A DNA stretch of 64,000 nt from Andrena cerasifolii (taxonomy: Eukaryota; Arthropoda; Insecta; Hymenoptera; Andrenidae). The translations under genes were made by a program, and so were the position numbers. The stretch covers positions 1,798,001 to 1,862,000 of the forward strand of contig NC_135124.1 of the NCBI RefSeq assembly GCF_050908995.1. Reading direction: 5' to 3'. Positions within the stretch are counted from its first letter, which is position 1. Each line of letters begins with the position of its first letter. Under the pieces are notes generated by a model, which was given only the letters and a program-made list of their open reading frames with translations, made no database searches and was not told where the DNA came from. Shown one piece after another: positions 33,147 to 43,911 of this stretch.

Positions 33147-34560
33147 GTCTGGAAGATTGGGGTACAAATCGTACCTCAAATTATGCACACCACGCACTGG
33201 TCTTCATGCTGCGAGGCATAAAAACCGGTTGGATGATTCCGGTCACATACAATTTTTGTACTGCACAAACAACTTACGAGCAACTAATACCTGGCATCAA
33301 GGAGGTTGTCCGAGCTGTTACTGAAGCCGGTTATATAGTAGCAGCCACAGTATGTGGCCAATATGAAGGCCATCAAGACAATGCAACAAGACACGGACAG
33401 AATTCGAAAGCAGAAAGAAATTAGAAGGTATTGGACGATCCTCATCGATGACGTCGAATTTATTCCGCTTCGCTCGTGCTGAAGTGCATGTGAAACAATT
33501 TTTTGACCAAGGATATAGAAATCGATTTTGATACACCACATTTGAAGGATGCAGATAGAAAATTTTGCAGCGTGGAACCACGTTATTACAGCTTATGAAG
33601 TCGATGTTTACTCGGATTTAATCAACAAAATGAAAGTCAAGCATATGATGCAGATTTTCAGTAAGAAAATGTCTTATTTCGTCGACCTCCTTGCAAGGAG
33701 AAGTGCACTGATGAAGACCGGTATTGGAGACAGGAAGAGGTCAGCTGAGGGAATCCATACGACGTACTTCCTCCATTTAATGAATGAGATTGAAGATGGG
33801 ATGAATGGTGTTAATTGCGGTGTTAACGCCGAATTTTTCGCGAACGTAAGGAGACAACTGAGAAGCATCAGATTTGTTAATTCTAAAACTAAGGTAGAAG
33901 TTACAACAGACATTCCGTGCCTGCAGAATTTGTTGAACACTTTGGAAGGCTTTCAATTCTTATGGGAGAAATTAGAAGGGACAGGCTTTCAAACTTTTGC
34001 TACGAGGAACGTCAATCAAGATCCAGTGGAGAATTTTTTTGGCAATGTCAGAAGCCACGATTTCAGGTCGAACAAGCCTACGTGCTACCAATTCGAGGCC
34101 ATATTCAGATCGTTGGTGATAACAAATTTCACATCGAAGCACTCGCCGGGATACAATTGCGAGGATGATAGCAGAGCCTTTCTTCTGCCGCAACATACAA
34201 CGCTACTTAGAGGCACTGAATATTTACCACATGAAGTGGACGATGAGGCAATCGATGAGGAAAGCGACGAAGACAAGGATAAGGACGAAGTACCCCTTAC
34301 CAGTAAGAAAAAAAATAAAACTTTCAATTCTGGAGACATTATTAAAAGTATTTTAAAAAGCCTACCTGTATTAGCAGGATGTGCGAAATGTTTTGATGTT
34401 TTGCAGACCGGCATTTACTTGCAAAACGATATTTAGGAAGAATTATCAGCAACAATATCTCCCACAAAAGAATGGGCAACAAGTTGCAAGGAATGATCCA
34501 GCGTGTGGTTTAATTTTTGGACATGTAGCGATCATAAATCCCATATTTTTAAAACATTCA
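33147..34560 (+). pseudogene. P-type transposase: central and C-terminal parts
   Basis: Resumes at GLEDWGTNRTS, HHALVFMLRGIKTGWMIPV and GYIVAATVCGQYEGHQDNA; the family usually has Asp after VC, here Gly, suggesting loss of a catalytic residue. Stops and frameshifts lie at 33422-33550. A long clean frame, 33549-34436, then encodes MSYFVDLLARRSAL, FQFLWEKLEGTGFQTF, NVNQDPVENFFGNVRSH and PTCYQFEAIFRSLVI, the THAP9/P C-terminal region, then an Asp/Glu/Lys-rich tail. CAKC at the end resembles a THAP9-type terminal zinc motif. Confidence 0.85.
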
Positions 34561-35080
34561 CCCAAAAATGCGTGAAAAAAATATATACAAGATGTAGTCG
34601 CGTACGTAAATAAAATTTTGAGAGGCCGCATTATACCGAAAAACAGGCGACTTTGCGTAGCAATTACACTAGCACAGAAGTGATGTATGAAAACCGTACG
34701 CAAAGGACACAGAGTCGACTGCGGAACGTAAAATGGATTCAATTTCATTTAGTCCGGCGTCGCACCGCACTGTCAAGTGCGGTACCACTGACGGAGTCGG
34801 TGTATGTAATTTAAGATTACTAAGACGATGCCATCAAAATTTGCTTCAAGGACAAAAATAAAAATACGCCCTTTTATGGAAAAACTGTGATATAAGTAAT
34901 TAAAATAATTACTTAGCACTATAGGGTTTAAGCAAACTGTTAAACTGTATACAGCAATAAAAGTGATTGTAAAGAAGTTCGGAGCGTAGAGAAGTTTCGT
35001 GTTATAGAAGTACGAGATGTAACAGATGCACTGTAATCTTGACATTTATATGTCTTGAATTTAAAAAAATTCTTTAACAC

Positions 35081-35169
35081 AATTTCATTTCCTATTTCTT
35101 ATAAAACACACTTTTATGTCGCTTCATAAAAGTGTGTTTTATGAATTAGAAATAGATAATGAAATTGTA
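35081..35169. repeat. Strong hairpin
   Basis: 'aatttcatttcctatttctt' followed by 'ataaaacacacttttatg', a 6 bp loop, and the inverse. Arms of about 40 bp with few mismatches, in the 3' part of the P-type transposon. Confidence 0.75.
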
Positions 35170-35189
35170 ACCTACACGACGGATTATCA

Positions 35190-35470
35190 GGCATTTGAGG
35201 CAGGTAGTGGACACTCCACTCCTTCTCCCAGTGCAGAAGGATAGACGCCGATGGCGCCATCTAGCGTAGTCGCAGAACCCCAAGATAAGATAATAGATGG
35301 CCGTTCAGATGATGCAGATAATATTCAGATAATGTATTGATACGTAATTAAAGAACTTAATAAAATGAAGAAACCAATAGGAAGGTCTCTTCTGCCACTA
35401 CGCTAGATGGCGTCATCGGCGTCTAATCCTGCACTCGGAGGAGTGGAGTGCCCACCCCCTGCCTAGAACG
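35190..35470. repeat. Inverted terminal block at the P-type transposon's right side
   Basis: 'agtggacactccactcc' to 'gacgccgatggcgccatctagcgtagt' (35200-35273) recurs inverted at 35397-35462. This is either a small MITE of the same family or a duplicated transposon end. The inverted end lends support to 35460 as the outer border. Confidence 0.6.
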
Positions 35471-35789
35471 CCTAATACTCCGTTGCGCACAAAAAGGACG
35501 GAATATCGCGCGCCCGAAAGACAGAACGAGACAAAGCATCAACTGCGTTCGGCCCGCACCACTCGCCTCCCGCGCTTAGGGAGGAAGGCCGTGGTTATGG
35601 TGCACGCGTTTTCGCCCGAAAAATCGATTAGTTTCTGAGTAAAAATAACATTCATCGGTGTGATACATTTCGGCATTCTTCACTGATATCACGGGATTAA
35701 AACTAGCATTGATCAATAAAATTATCGGCTATAGGTCCGAATGGCCCCAATGGCCGATCGACATGAGGTTTGACGGCAAGGGTGAGGAG

Positions 35790-36395
35790 GGTGTGTGGAC
35801 CACCCTAAATCTAAAATTGTTGCTTCGGGAATTTATTAGTTTCAGAGATATTAATAAAAAAAACTTTTAATATGTCTGTTAACTTATTCCGACATAACGC
35901 ATTCCACTTTTCAACTTGTTCTGGATATAAGTACTGTTTGGGGTATATTAGCGCGGGGGCTCGTAAATCATGGTAGCGAAACAATGTGAGTTTGGAGATT
36001 TGAACCAGAAACTCTATTACTCTATTGACAGGCAATACTATAGGGGGTGATTCTATGGGGAAAAATAAGACGAAAATATAGAATCCAATTTTTTAATATC
36101 GCGCTTCGTTTTCGAGAAAATTGGCTTTGAATTTCAGCTAAGTATGCGTGCCTTTTAGGCGCCTGAGGGGCACGCGGAGATAAAGGGAACGCGTCCAAAT
36201 TAAGTCCGTAGAACAAATTGGGGAGGCAGGATTGCGCCCCGTTAGGGCTAAGTGTACGCGTTCAAAAAATTAATTTGTAAACAAAAATTAACAATAATGT
36301 TTTATTAATATTTCGGAAACTAATAAATAACCGAAGCTACAATTTTAGATTTAGGGTCCATACCCCCTCCCCAACCTCCCCTCAAACCTCGTGTC
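35790..36395. repeat. Dispersed ~600 bp repeat, copy 1
   Basis: Matches 44220-44790 in inverted orientation ('ttagtttc..agatattaataaaa', 'ggagatttgaaccagaaac', 'ttttcgagaaaattggctttgaatt', 'aaacctcgtg.cgatcg'). It is partly self-inverted (35820-35870 against 36300-36360). Part of it is also related to 40660-40720 and to the end sequence of the 15919 element ('gggtgattcta'). Confidence 0.55.
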
Positions 36396-36479
36396 GATCG
36401 GCCAAAAATTATCGTTGAATGTTAATATCAAACTTACTTCTTCAATATCCGAGTATTCACGCCAAAAAACTGCGGGTTG

Positions 36480-37050
36480 CGTCCCCGACACAACCTACCC
36501 GATTTTTTTCTTACACTTGTTAATGTAAACAATTAGTACGAAAAAATCAGCTTTGAATATATGACCGCAGCGGAGAAAATTAACGCTGAATTGCACTCGT
36601 CCTGGAGATGCAACTTAGCGCGGCGCATGGCGTTGCACCTTTGGTAACTCCTGCCAAGACTTTTGTCCCATGATAGGACTGACAGCAATCGTTTTTCTTC
36701 CGTTTTGTGGTATAAACTACCACCAAAAAAAAAATTCAGCTTTAAACATTTTAGTCAATCGATTTCGTTTTTTTAACATGTTTATACGAGTGGCATTTTT
36801 CGGTGTTTTATGGTGTCTATCATTAGTACAAAAATTTTCAAATTTAAACATGTAAACATTTTGCACAATATTTTCTTACATAACTGACAAGCTGCTGTTG
36901 TTCCACTATCGTGATGGCAGGAGATCCTTTTGTGCACATGTAGCACAAATATAGTAGAAAAAAGATAAACTTTAAACAAATGAGACATCAAAAAGTGTCG
37001 CTGGCTCCCGAACTAAATGTTTCACCGCAACATGTATCAGCGTCTGGAGG
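36480..37050. repeat. Right arm of the ~8 kb inverted pair
   Basis: Inverse of 28925-29800: 'cttgttaatgtaaacaatta', 'gaattgcactcgtcctggag', 'tggtataaactaccaccaaa', 'gcaacatgtatcagcgtctggagg'. Divergence is moderate, so this is an old copy. Confidence 0.55.
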
Positions 37051-37139
37051 CCCCTTTATATAGGATTAAGCGTCTTATTGTATAGAATACCGGTATGTTA
37101 GTATACATTTGCATGTAATTATTATAATTTATTCATTAT

Positions 37140-37560
37140 AAATTATTAAACCATCTTTGGTCTTAAATTCGGAAATTCAAAAATTCTGCAACGTTGGAGA
37201 CATGTAGGGGATTTCCTCCTGATTAGAACGCAATTTTTGTTTACTGCCCAAAATCAATCTAAGGAGGTGAAATTAACCCCTGAAGATTCGGCTATTTTTC
37301 GATTTTATTTTGTAACTCGCAATCTGTAAGCGATAGAAAAAAAGTTTCAAGATAAATATTACTTCTTTTAATTATATGTATCAAAAAAGTTTAAACAATT
37401 AGATAAAAGTTATAAACAAAAATATTAATAATGGTTTCTAAAATTCGTTTCTTCACATGAAATCTGAACTGAATTTTTAAATAATTATGAAACAGCATAA
37501 TCCTTTTTTTTTGTCATACAAATTCAAACTTCGTTGTATTGCGGAAATGTATTTATTTGC
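37140..37560. repeat. Single arm of the 21741-23670 foldback family
   Basis: Shares 'gggatttcctcctgatta', 'gttataaacaaaaatattaataatg', 'aatctgaactga' and 'tgttgtattgcgga' with the arms at 21741 and 23278. No partner arm nearby. Confidence 0.6.
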
Positions 37561-37580
37561 CGTGTGATGGTCCTCTGCAT

Positions 37581-37797
37581 GGTCCCCGGATAACATTTTG
37601 TTACGGCGATTTTCTTGAGAAATTTTTCGCCGAGAAATAGATTGTCGACGCTGGTTGGACGTGGTTGGCTTCGCGGCCACTTGGCTTGGCTTGGCGCTGG
37701 CTTTGCCACATGCACGCATTACCACCACACCCTGTAGGTGTTCCCCCTCCACGAAACATCCAAGAAAATCGCAGTAACAAAATGTTCTCCGGGGACC
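37581..37797. mobile_element. Small MITE, ~217 bp
   Basis: GGTCCCCGGATAACATTTTG at the left and inverted GGTCCCCGGAGAACATTTTG at the right, with the match continuing 'ttac.gcgattttcttg' for about 37 bp. It contains 'ttggcttggcttggcgctgg' short repeats. Confidence 0.65.
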
Positions 37798-38660
37798 CTG
37801 GTCCTCTCACAGTGGAGCCTTCCGTAGGACTCGCAGATACGCTAAAATGATGGCTAAAGCAAGAATAAACGTCTACACAGTGGCTGATTCAAAGGGCGCG
37901 GAGCGGCCGTTGAGCAGTTGCCGAATGGGCTTCCAGGTACCCACCTTAAAAAAATATTATGATTTTATCCAAACACTATACTTTGGTTTGTTTCCTATAA
38001 TTTCCATACTGCACGCGCGTAAATTTAGTTTTGACTCCGTTATGTATACAGGGTGTCCCAGAGCGTTTGCTACCTGGGCCTTTTTCCTTAAATCCGCCAC
38101 TGCGTTTACATTCAAATCGAGTTAACAAAATAAATCCATACACAGCCATCCGAAAGTTAAAATATATAACAATTTCGCAGGAACAATGTGAGAATCAATT
38201 TACGAACTGAAATATACCGATTCCAGAACCGTTTTAAAACCGAAAAATAACCGTTCTAGAACCGTTATCTATATATATATATGTATATATATATCAAATT
38301 CAAATCAAATACCACTGATAATCTCGATTTCTCCAGAACCACTGATCCAATGACCATGAAATTTGGTAGATAGGTTCCTCTTGGCCCCTAGGTGCTCGCT
38401 AAGAAATCTTTTTAAAAAAACTCCCTCCCCTTCACCAAAAAACCATATATAATATAATGTATATATAGGTTATGTACGTTATTGCGTCAGACAAGAGCGC
38501 GGTTCGCACCTCGACCGCGGGGCGGCCACACAAGCGTCGCAAGCGTACTCGCGGGCGAAAAATCGACGGGACCAAGGTATTGAGGCCACTGCGTACGGAA
38601 TCAAGAGCTTTCGTAGCCCAATCGCTTATCCCAGTTACTTTGGAATTTTTACATCTATAT
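37798..38660. other. No gene; Helitron-like and AT repeats
   Basis: 38050 carries 'acagggtgtcccagagcg', a lone Tc1/mariner-type tip. 38218-38260 is AACCGTT-rich. 38262-38295 is an AT microsatellite. 38330-38430 ('aaatttggtagataggttcctcttggcccctaggtg') is a fragment of the same Helitron-like repeat as 42720-43071 and 53385-53480. No gene recognised. Confidence 0.4.
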
Positions 38661-39317
38661 TGGGTAGAGGAGCCAATTACAGTGGGGTACCCAGGTACTG
38701 TGCCTCTAGGTTATTATTAAGCATAAATAACTTTATATGTATCGAATAGAAGATATTAAATTTGTTTATTTAAATTCAGTTAATTATTTATTTATTAAAA
38801 TTAAACATGTAACACACACAGAAGTTCTTAAAATACTAAAAAAGTTATTTTACTTTTTGAATGAATTCGCAAATTTTCTGTAAAACTTATGAAAAAGCTT
38901 AAGAAAATACTGGACGAATGAAGGTCAATATTCAGTAAAATAAATCGTTCTAGGTAAGATTCACAGCGTTAATTATATTAATAAAACATATTTAGATTAC
39001 GGAAAAACAAAGCAGCGATTATCTATTTGAATTTCTGTATTTATTTTCAACAAATTCAGTAACTGAAACGAATTTGGAAGTAGCGTTATTTACTGTGCAC
39101 AATAACTGGACTAGTTTTCGCACGTTGCGTTAGTTACTGTGTCGCTTACACTACCGCGCGTGTTAAGTATTCCTAATCTCTAAGGTACCTCCGGTTATAT
39201 TTTGAAAGAAAAGTACGATAAATATGAACAATTTATTAAAGTGGTCATCTCTAATCTGAACTTTTAAGTGACTTATTATGATATTTTATTTTTATTACAG
39301 ACAAATTTAACTGAAAA

Positions 39318-41816
39318 ATGATTGTACCTAATAAAAAACGTAGGCTGCTGTACAGCACAGAATATATTGATTTAGCGTTGAATGCTGTTGAAGGCGGAAT
39401 GACAAGAAATGCTGCAAGCATAAAATATGAAATTACACGATCAACATTGCATAGCACAGTAAACCATGTTTATAAAAAATAAGAAACCTGGGCCTGTTTC
39501 CATTCTGCCCCCTGTTCAAGAATCACTACTTGTAGAATGAATTTTTGAATTCCACTAGCTGAGGTCATCCAGTGACTAAAATGTAATTATTAAATAGTGT
39601 TGGCATTGCAGTGAAGGAAATGGGAATCAAAACTGCATTCAGTGAAAATGGTCCTGGTAAAAGCTGGTATTGAGGTTTTCTGGAGCGACACAAGGATGTG
39701 TGTACCCGAATGACTGAGAACTTAACTCAGGCTAGAGCTGCAGTATCTGAAGATGCTTTAAAAAGAATGGTTCTCTACTGTAGAAGCTCGCTTAAAGGAA
39801 AAATGTTTGCTGGATATTGACTCATCTAGAATATTCAATACTGATAAAACTTCTTTACCGTTGAATCCTAAGTCTGATAAAGTGTTAACAAAAAAGGAAG
39901 TAAAAATATCTATTCTCTTATAAATAATAACGAAAAAGAAGCCTTGACAGTGTTGGTAACTGGAAATGCAGCGGGGCAACTAGCACCTCCTCTTGTTATG
40001 TTCTCTTATAAACGCATAACAAAAGAAATGTATGACAAAATTCTATGTGACTGGAGCTATGGCACATCAGACAATGGCTAGATGCAAGGAAAAAGCTTTT
40101 ACGAATATGTTATTAATGTATCTACCCCTGGATCATCAGAACAAATACAGCTTTACCCGTGATTTTATATGTCGATGGTCATGTTTCACATCTTACACAA
40201 CCTTTGGCCAAATTTTGTGCTGCAAATCAAACTGAAGTCATTGCCCTGCATCCAAACTCCACACATATTATTCAGCCAATGGATCAAAGTATGTTCCCTC
40301 CAATGAAAGCCGCTTGGACAAGGCAAGCAAATGAAGATCGTCAACAAAATGATTTGAAAGAAGTGTTCGACAATTTGGATCTCAAAAGGGTTTCGAGTAA
40401 TGGCTTCAAGCGAGCGGGCGCGCGCCCCCCGCACTGCTCTAGCCCCAACCAATCCTAATACCCGGTGTGAGGAATGAGATGGCGTGAGCGTCGGATAACT
40501 GTATGGGGGACGAGAGGGCGCAAGCGTCGAGGAGGAGAGCGTCGAGTAGAACGAAAAAGAGGGGGCACGTGCACACGTCTGGCGAAAAGGAATAAAGGAT
40601 TTTGGTTCTCAGAGACTTGTGTCCGCGAGTTTTTTCTTACAACTGTTTTACCCCCAGTTCCGATTTATAAAACCCGGAACAAGTTGGAAAGTGAAATGCG
40701 CTGCGTCGGAATAAGTCGAAAGAGTTTTTTGCAAATATCTCAGAACCGAAGGGCAGCTTCATCATTTGATTTATCCCATGATGGCGCATACTCTGCCACG
40801 GACGCGTACTGTAAGTACGTATACGGCAGAATACATTGTAGTAGTAGTAGCAGCAGTTTTTCGCGAATATCTTGGAAACGAAGGTCCAGCGGCGGTAACA
40901 TGTGTAGGAAAAAGTTGATCAGAATCATGTCCCCGACAACATATTTCAAGGTTGTCAAAATCGGTGAGGAAACACTTGTTCTGCATAATTACCTTACTTT
41001 TTTAAAACTATTTTTGTATTTAAAAAAAGTATTATTTATAATTTTTTACATTTTCTTTATATACAATTTTTATAAAATATATTTACATTTATAATTGTAA
41101 TTTGTGTTTTGTATCATTTTATTGGAAGTCAATTTACCTATTCTGTAATATTTTTTGTAGGTGATAGTTTTAGACAACAAGAATGAATGCAACGTACTAA
41201 ATTCTAGTTCTAATGCAAACATAAATTATGATTTCTTCATTAATGAGGATGGCGCTGTGATAATCTGAGTATAGAGATATATAATTTATCATTAGGTATA
41301 AGTTATGAAATAAAAAAGACTGAGCCTAGTGATCAAAATATTATTAAGGAACTGTTAAGTGAGAGCCAAGTCACTTCAGATGTGCAATGTGCAATTCAAA
41401 CAGAAGACTGTATTATGAAAAGTAATGTGGAAACAGAAAATGAATCTGCAAGTACCTCAAGTACATTGCTTGATTAAGTTCCACCTGTGTTCAAGAAGTG
41501 CCTTTTTTGGTCTATAGAAAATACGTCGTCAGTAAAAAAAAAAAGAAAAATGAAAGACAGAATACCTTCTCTTATTATCTCAGAACATGGATTGTAATAT
41601 TTACAAGAAAAAGAAGATAAGAAAAGAAATTTGGAAAACCAGAAAGCATTAAAAAAAGATATTCAACTTGAAAAAATGAAGATAAAAAGGTAAAAAGATG
41701 AGGGAAAGGATCGCAAAAAAATTAAAAGAGCAACAAATGAAAGAAAAAGCGGAAAGTAATAAAAGTAAAAATGCTCCTTCCAAAAAACGGAGAAAAATTG
41801 ACACCAAAATTTTGTA
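39318..41816 (+). pseudogene. Pogo/Jerky-type (DDE_1) transposase
   Basis: N-terminal helix-turn-helix (39318-39482): YSTEYIDLALNAVEGGMTRN then AASIKYEITRSTLH. The DDE core follows in shifted frames: RIFNTDKTSLPLNPKSDKVL (first Asp), EALTVLVTGNAAGQLAPPLV, ILYVDGHVSHLTQPLAKFCA (second Asp), ALHPNSTHIIQPMDQSMF (third acidic residue, Asp). The C-terminal piece (41380-41816) has FKKCLFWSIENTSS and a Lys/Glu-rich coiled segment ending KKRRKIDTKIL. In the family this protein cuts and pastes DNA at TA. At least five stops or frameshifts plus a ~770 bp insertion make this copy dead. Confidence 0.85.
40390..41160. repeat. Foreign insert within the pogo transposase
   Basis: Transposase homology stops after EVFDNLDLKRV and resumes past 41160. 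The insert begins with 'gcactgctctagccccaaccaat', a block also at 44588-44613, and shares 'gaacaagttggaaagtg' and 'ggaataagtc' with 44620-44660. Its open frame from 40474 to 41094 has no recognised motif and is probably chance. Borders are approximate. Confidence 0.5.
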
Positions 41817-42255
41817 ACTGATAATTTTTTGTTTCAATCAAATATTAATTAAATTATAATTAACTCGTTCGTTCACATTTATTTCTTAAAAGTTATAATT
41901 AATATTATTGCTACTAAAATTTATTAAAGTATGTTAACTATTACATTTTCATTGTGCACAGTATTCAGGGAAATAACAGTACTTGCAGCACAGTATTCAG
42001 GGAGGAAGCACAGTAATTGCAGCACAGTATTCAGGGAGAGAACACAGTAACCGAGGCACATTAACTGATCTTTGGAGATTATAGGCACACAGTAACTGAC
42101 TCCAGAACTTTTTTTTATGTTTAATAATATCCAAAGAAGATGTGATATTTTTTTCAAATTCTTAAGACAAGTCAATTTCATTACTAAAGTTATTTTTACT
42201 AGCGAAAACTCCGTAAGTCCTGCAACAGGGCACAGTAATTGGATCCTTTACCGTA

Positions 42256-43071
42256 CATTAAAGAAGAAGTCCTGACTGACTGACAAGGAGAGTATTTTAG
42301 GTGTCCGCCTCCGATCATTTTGATTTTTGGATATGTTATAGAGGACCGAAAAATAAGAAATACGTGTTTTTTTATTTTCCCCGTTTTCATATTTGGGGGG
42401 TGAAAACTGCGTTCAAAGTTAGGGTTGAAAAATCATTTTTGTGGAATATCTCGAGAACTATTAGAGATAGGGGAATAGTGTCAATGGACGAATTTTGTGT
42501 CTTTGAATGCGAAATATGACTGACTCGTCAGATTTTCATAAATCCACAAAAATGATTTTTCAACCCTAACTTTGAACGCAGTTTTCACCCCCCCCCCCCC
42601 CCAAATATGAAAACGGGGAAAAATAAAAAACACGTATTTCTTATTTTTCGGTCCTCTATAACATATCCAAAAATCAAAATGATCGGAGGCGGACACCTAA
42701 AATACTCTCCTTGTGAGTGACTGACTCATCAACGCCCAGCTCAAACCGTTTAATCTAGGAACGTGAAATTTGGAAGGTACATAGTTTTCATGACGTAGGT
42801 GCCCACTAAGAAAGGATGTATGGAAATCCGTCCTCAAGGGGGTGAAAACGGGTAAAATGTGTTTTTACAGACTTCTCAATATCTCTTAGGCCCGATTAGA
42901 TATCAACTTGGTTTCTGCGTACAAAGCTTACCCACACAAATGTCTAAAAAACAATTTCAGGATTTTGCTCTAATCAACCTCTAAGGGGATGGTGAAAAGG
43001 GGTGAAATTTGTTTTCATGGAGTCCTTAATATCTCTTAGGCCCGAAGTGAAGCGCGGGTATATTTTGCTAG
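42256..43071 (+). mobile_element. Helitron-like non-autonomous element, 3' end
   Basis: Ends 'gcccgaagtgaagcgcgggt' then 'atattttgCTAG' followed by T at 43072. A CCCG..CGGG hairpin about 11 bp before a terminal CTAG is the Helitron 3' signature. Upstream sequence 'gactgactcatcaacgcccagctcaaacc' and 'gtgaaatttgg.aggta' recurs at 38340-38430 and 53385-53520. The 5' border is uncertain. A foldback is inserted at 42284-42713. Confidence 0.6.
42284..42713. mobile_element. 430 bp near-perfect foldback
   Basis: CAAGGAGAGTATTTTAGGTG and its inverse bound arms of about 165 bp almost identical throughout, including 'gttagggttgaaaaatcatttttgtgga'. A 16 bp C run interrupts the right arm at 42587-42602. 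The centre contains 'gggaatagtgtcaatggacg'. Flanks are both GACTGA-type repeats, so the exact duplication cannot be told. Confidence 0.8.
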
Positions 43072-43591
43072 TAACCGATATAATATCGGTTCTGTAGAAC
43101 CGTAACCGAAATCTATATATTTGGAAATTTCGGTTCCTTATAACAGTTATTCAGAATATCGGTTCTTCATAACTGTTTCAAGAACCGAAACCGGTATCAT
43201 AAACGTTTTCAACTCCTGGAGAATAATCTCTCGACACTAACTTATGTCGGAGGCACTGATAGAGCTACTTTAAAAATTAATAATCTAATAATAAACAAAT
43301 AATAACTTATTAATAGACTAAAGTAATAAATTCAGTACTGCCTATGTAAATACTTAATAAATTAATAAATTTAAACAATCTTTCTCTCCTGCTAGTATGC
43401 ACGAAATGCTTGATCATCAGACTGGCGAGGTACCACGCTCTTGTCACCGATCTCGAGAACAAATTTTCATTTGTTTATATTCCATCTCCACTTTATCGCT
43501 GAACCTCCCTGCTATACCTTTCTGACATAAAGGCAGAGCTCCGTCTTTCGGGTGCCTGACACTCTGTCCTTTGCATGCGCGACGGGCGTAC
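43072..43591. other. AACCGATAT-rich and AT-rich sequence
   Basis: 43075-43210 is dense in CGGTT/AACCG motifs (as at 21520-21720 and 43840-43910). 43260-43380 is AT-rich. No gene. Confidence 0.35.
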
Positions 43592-43683
43592 GCGATGGTC
43601 GCAAGCGCTTACCGTGAGCCGGGCCTGCATTAAGATTTTGCGAAGCGGTTTTCGCGCTCACGGTAAGCGCTTGCGACCATCGC
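43592..43683. repeat. Perfect 28 bp GC-rich inverted repeat
   Basis: GCGATGGTCGCAAGCGCTTA (43592 onward) and its inverse ending at 43683 pair over 28 bp around a 36 bp loop that has its own small stem. Flanking 43510-43760 is GC-richer and may be a MITE with this as its core. Confidence 0.75.
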
Positions 43684-43911
43684 GCACGCTCGCCGCGCAC
43701 GCAGTGTTCCATCTCGCTCCCCCCTCCGGCCAGAAAGAAGCGAGAAACGAACACTCGGAATTAGGGCTCTGTTCACGATACGGGCTCGACGCCGGTCCCG
43801 ACCAGCGAGCCGCTAACGAGGAAATACTGTATCATTTCTTTGGTTTCGGTATTTCAGCGATTTCAGTACTATATCGGTACCGATATAATTTTGTTAACAT
43901 AATACCGGCAA

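Larger units (their letters stand above)
30302..35460 (+). mobile_element. P-superfamily (THAP9-like) DNA transposon, decayed
   Basis: A THAP-domain plus P-type transposase coding region lies between CAGGGGGTGGACAGTAATAT at 30302 and an inverted CAGGGGGTGGGCACTCCACT ending at about 35460. The transposase is split by nested hAT MITEs and carries stops and frameshifts. The 3' side holds an extra inverted copy of the end (35200-35280), so the right border may have been rearranged. No clear 8 bp duplication was found at these limits, so the borders are tentative while the identity is firm. Confidence 0.7.
38661..42253 (+). mobile_element. Pogo/Tigger-type DNA transposon, 3.6 kb, decayed
   Basis: The left end GGGTAGAGGAGCCAATTACA and inverted right end CGGTAAAGGATCCAATTACT bound a region with a pogo-type transposase. 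TA lies outside each end (about 38658-38659 tentative, 42254-42255). Near both ends a TTACTGTGC-type motif recurs in both orientations (38695, 39090-39150, 41955-42110, 42230). The ends and the repeated motif match the non-autonomous elements at 13421 and 60414, linking them to this transposase type. The body is interrupted by foreign DNA at about 40390-41160. Confidence 0.75.

Noticed and set aside
33549..34436. 295-codon clean frame as a domesticated host gene
   Set aside because: It is the C-terminal part of the P-type transposase; the upstream parts have stops, frameshifts and nested insertions, so a working domesticated protein is not supported.
40474..41094. 206-codon frame as a gene
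   Set aside because: It lies in repeat sequence shared with 44588-44660, is Arg-rich then Phe/Tyr/Ile-rich from AT DNA, and has no motif.
39318..41816. Jerky-like host gene
   Set aside because: Several stops and frameshifts, a foreign insert, and flanking inverted ends with TA make this a dead transposon.
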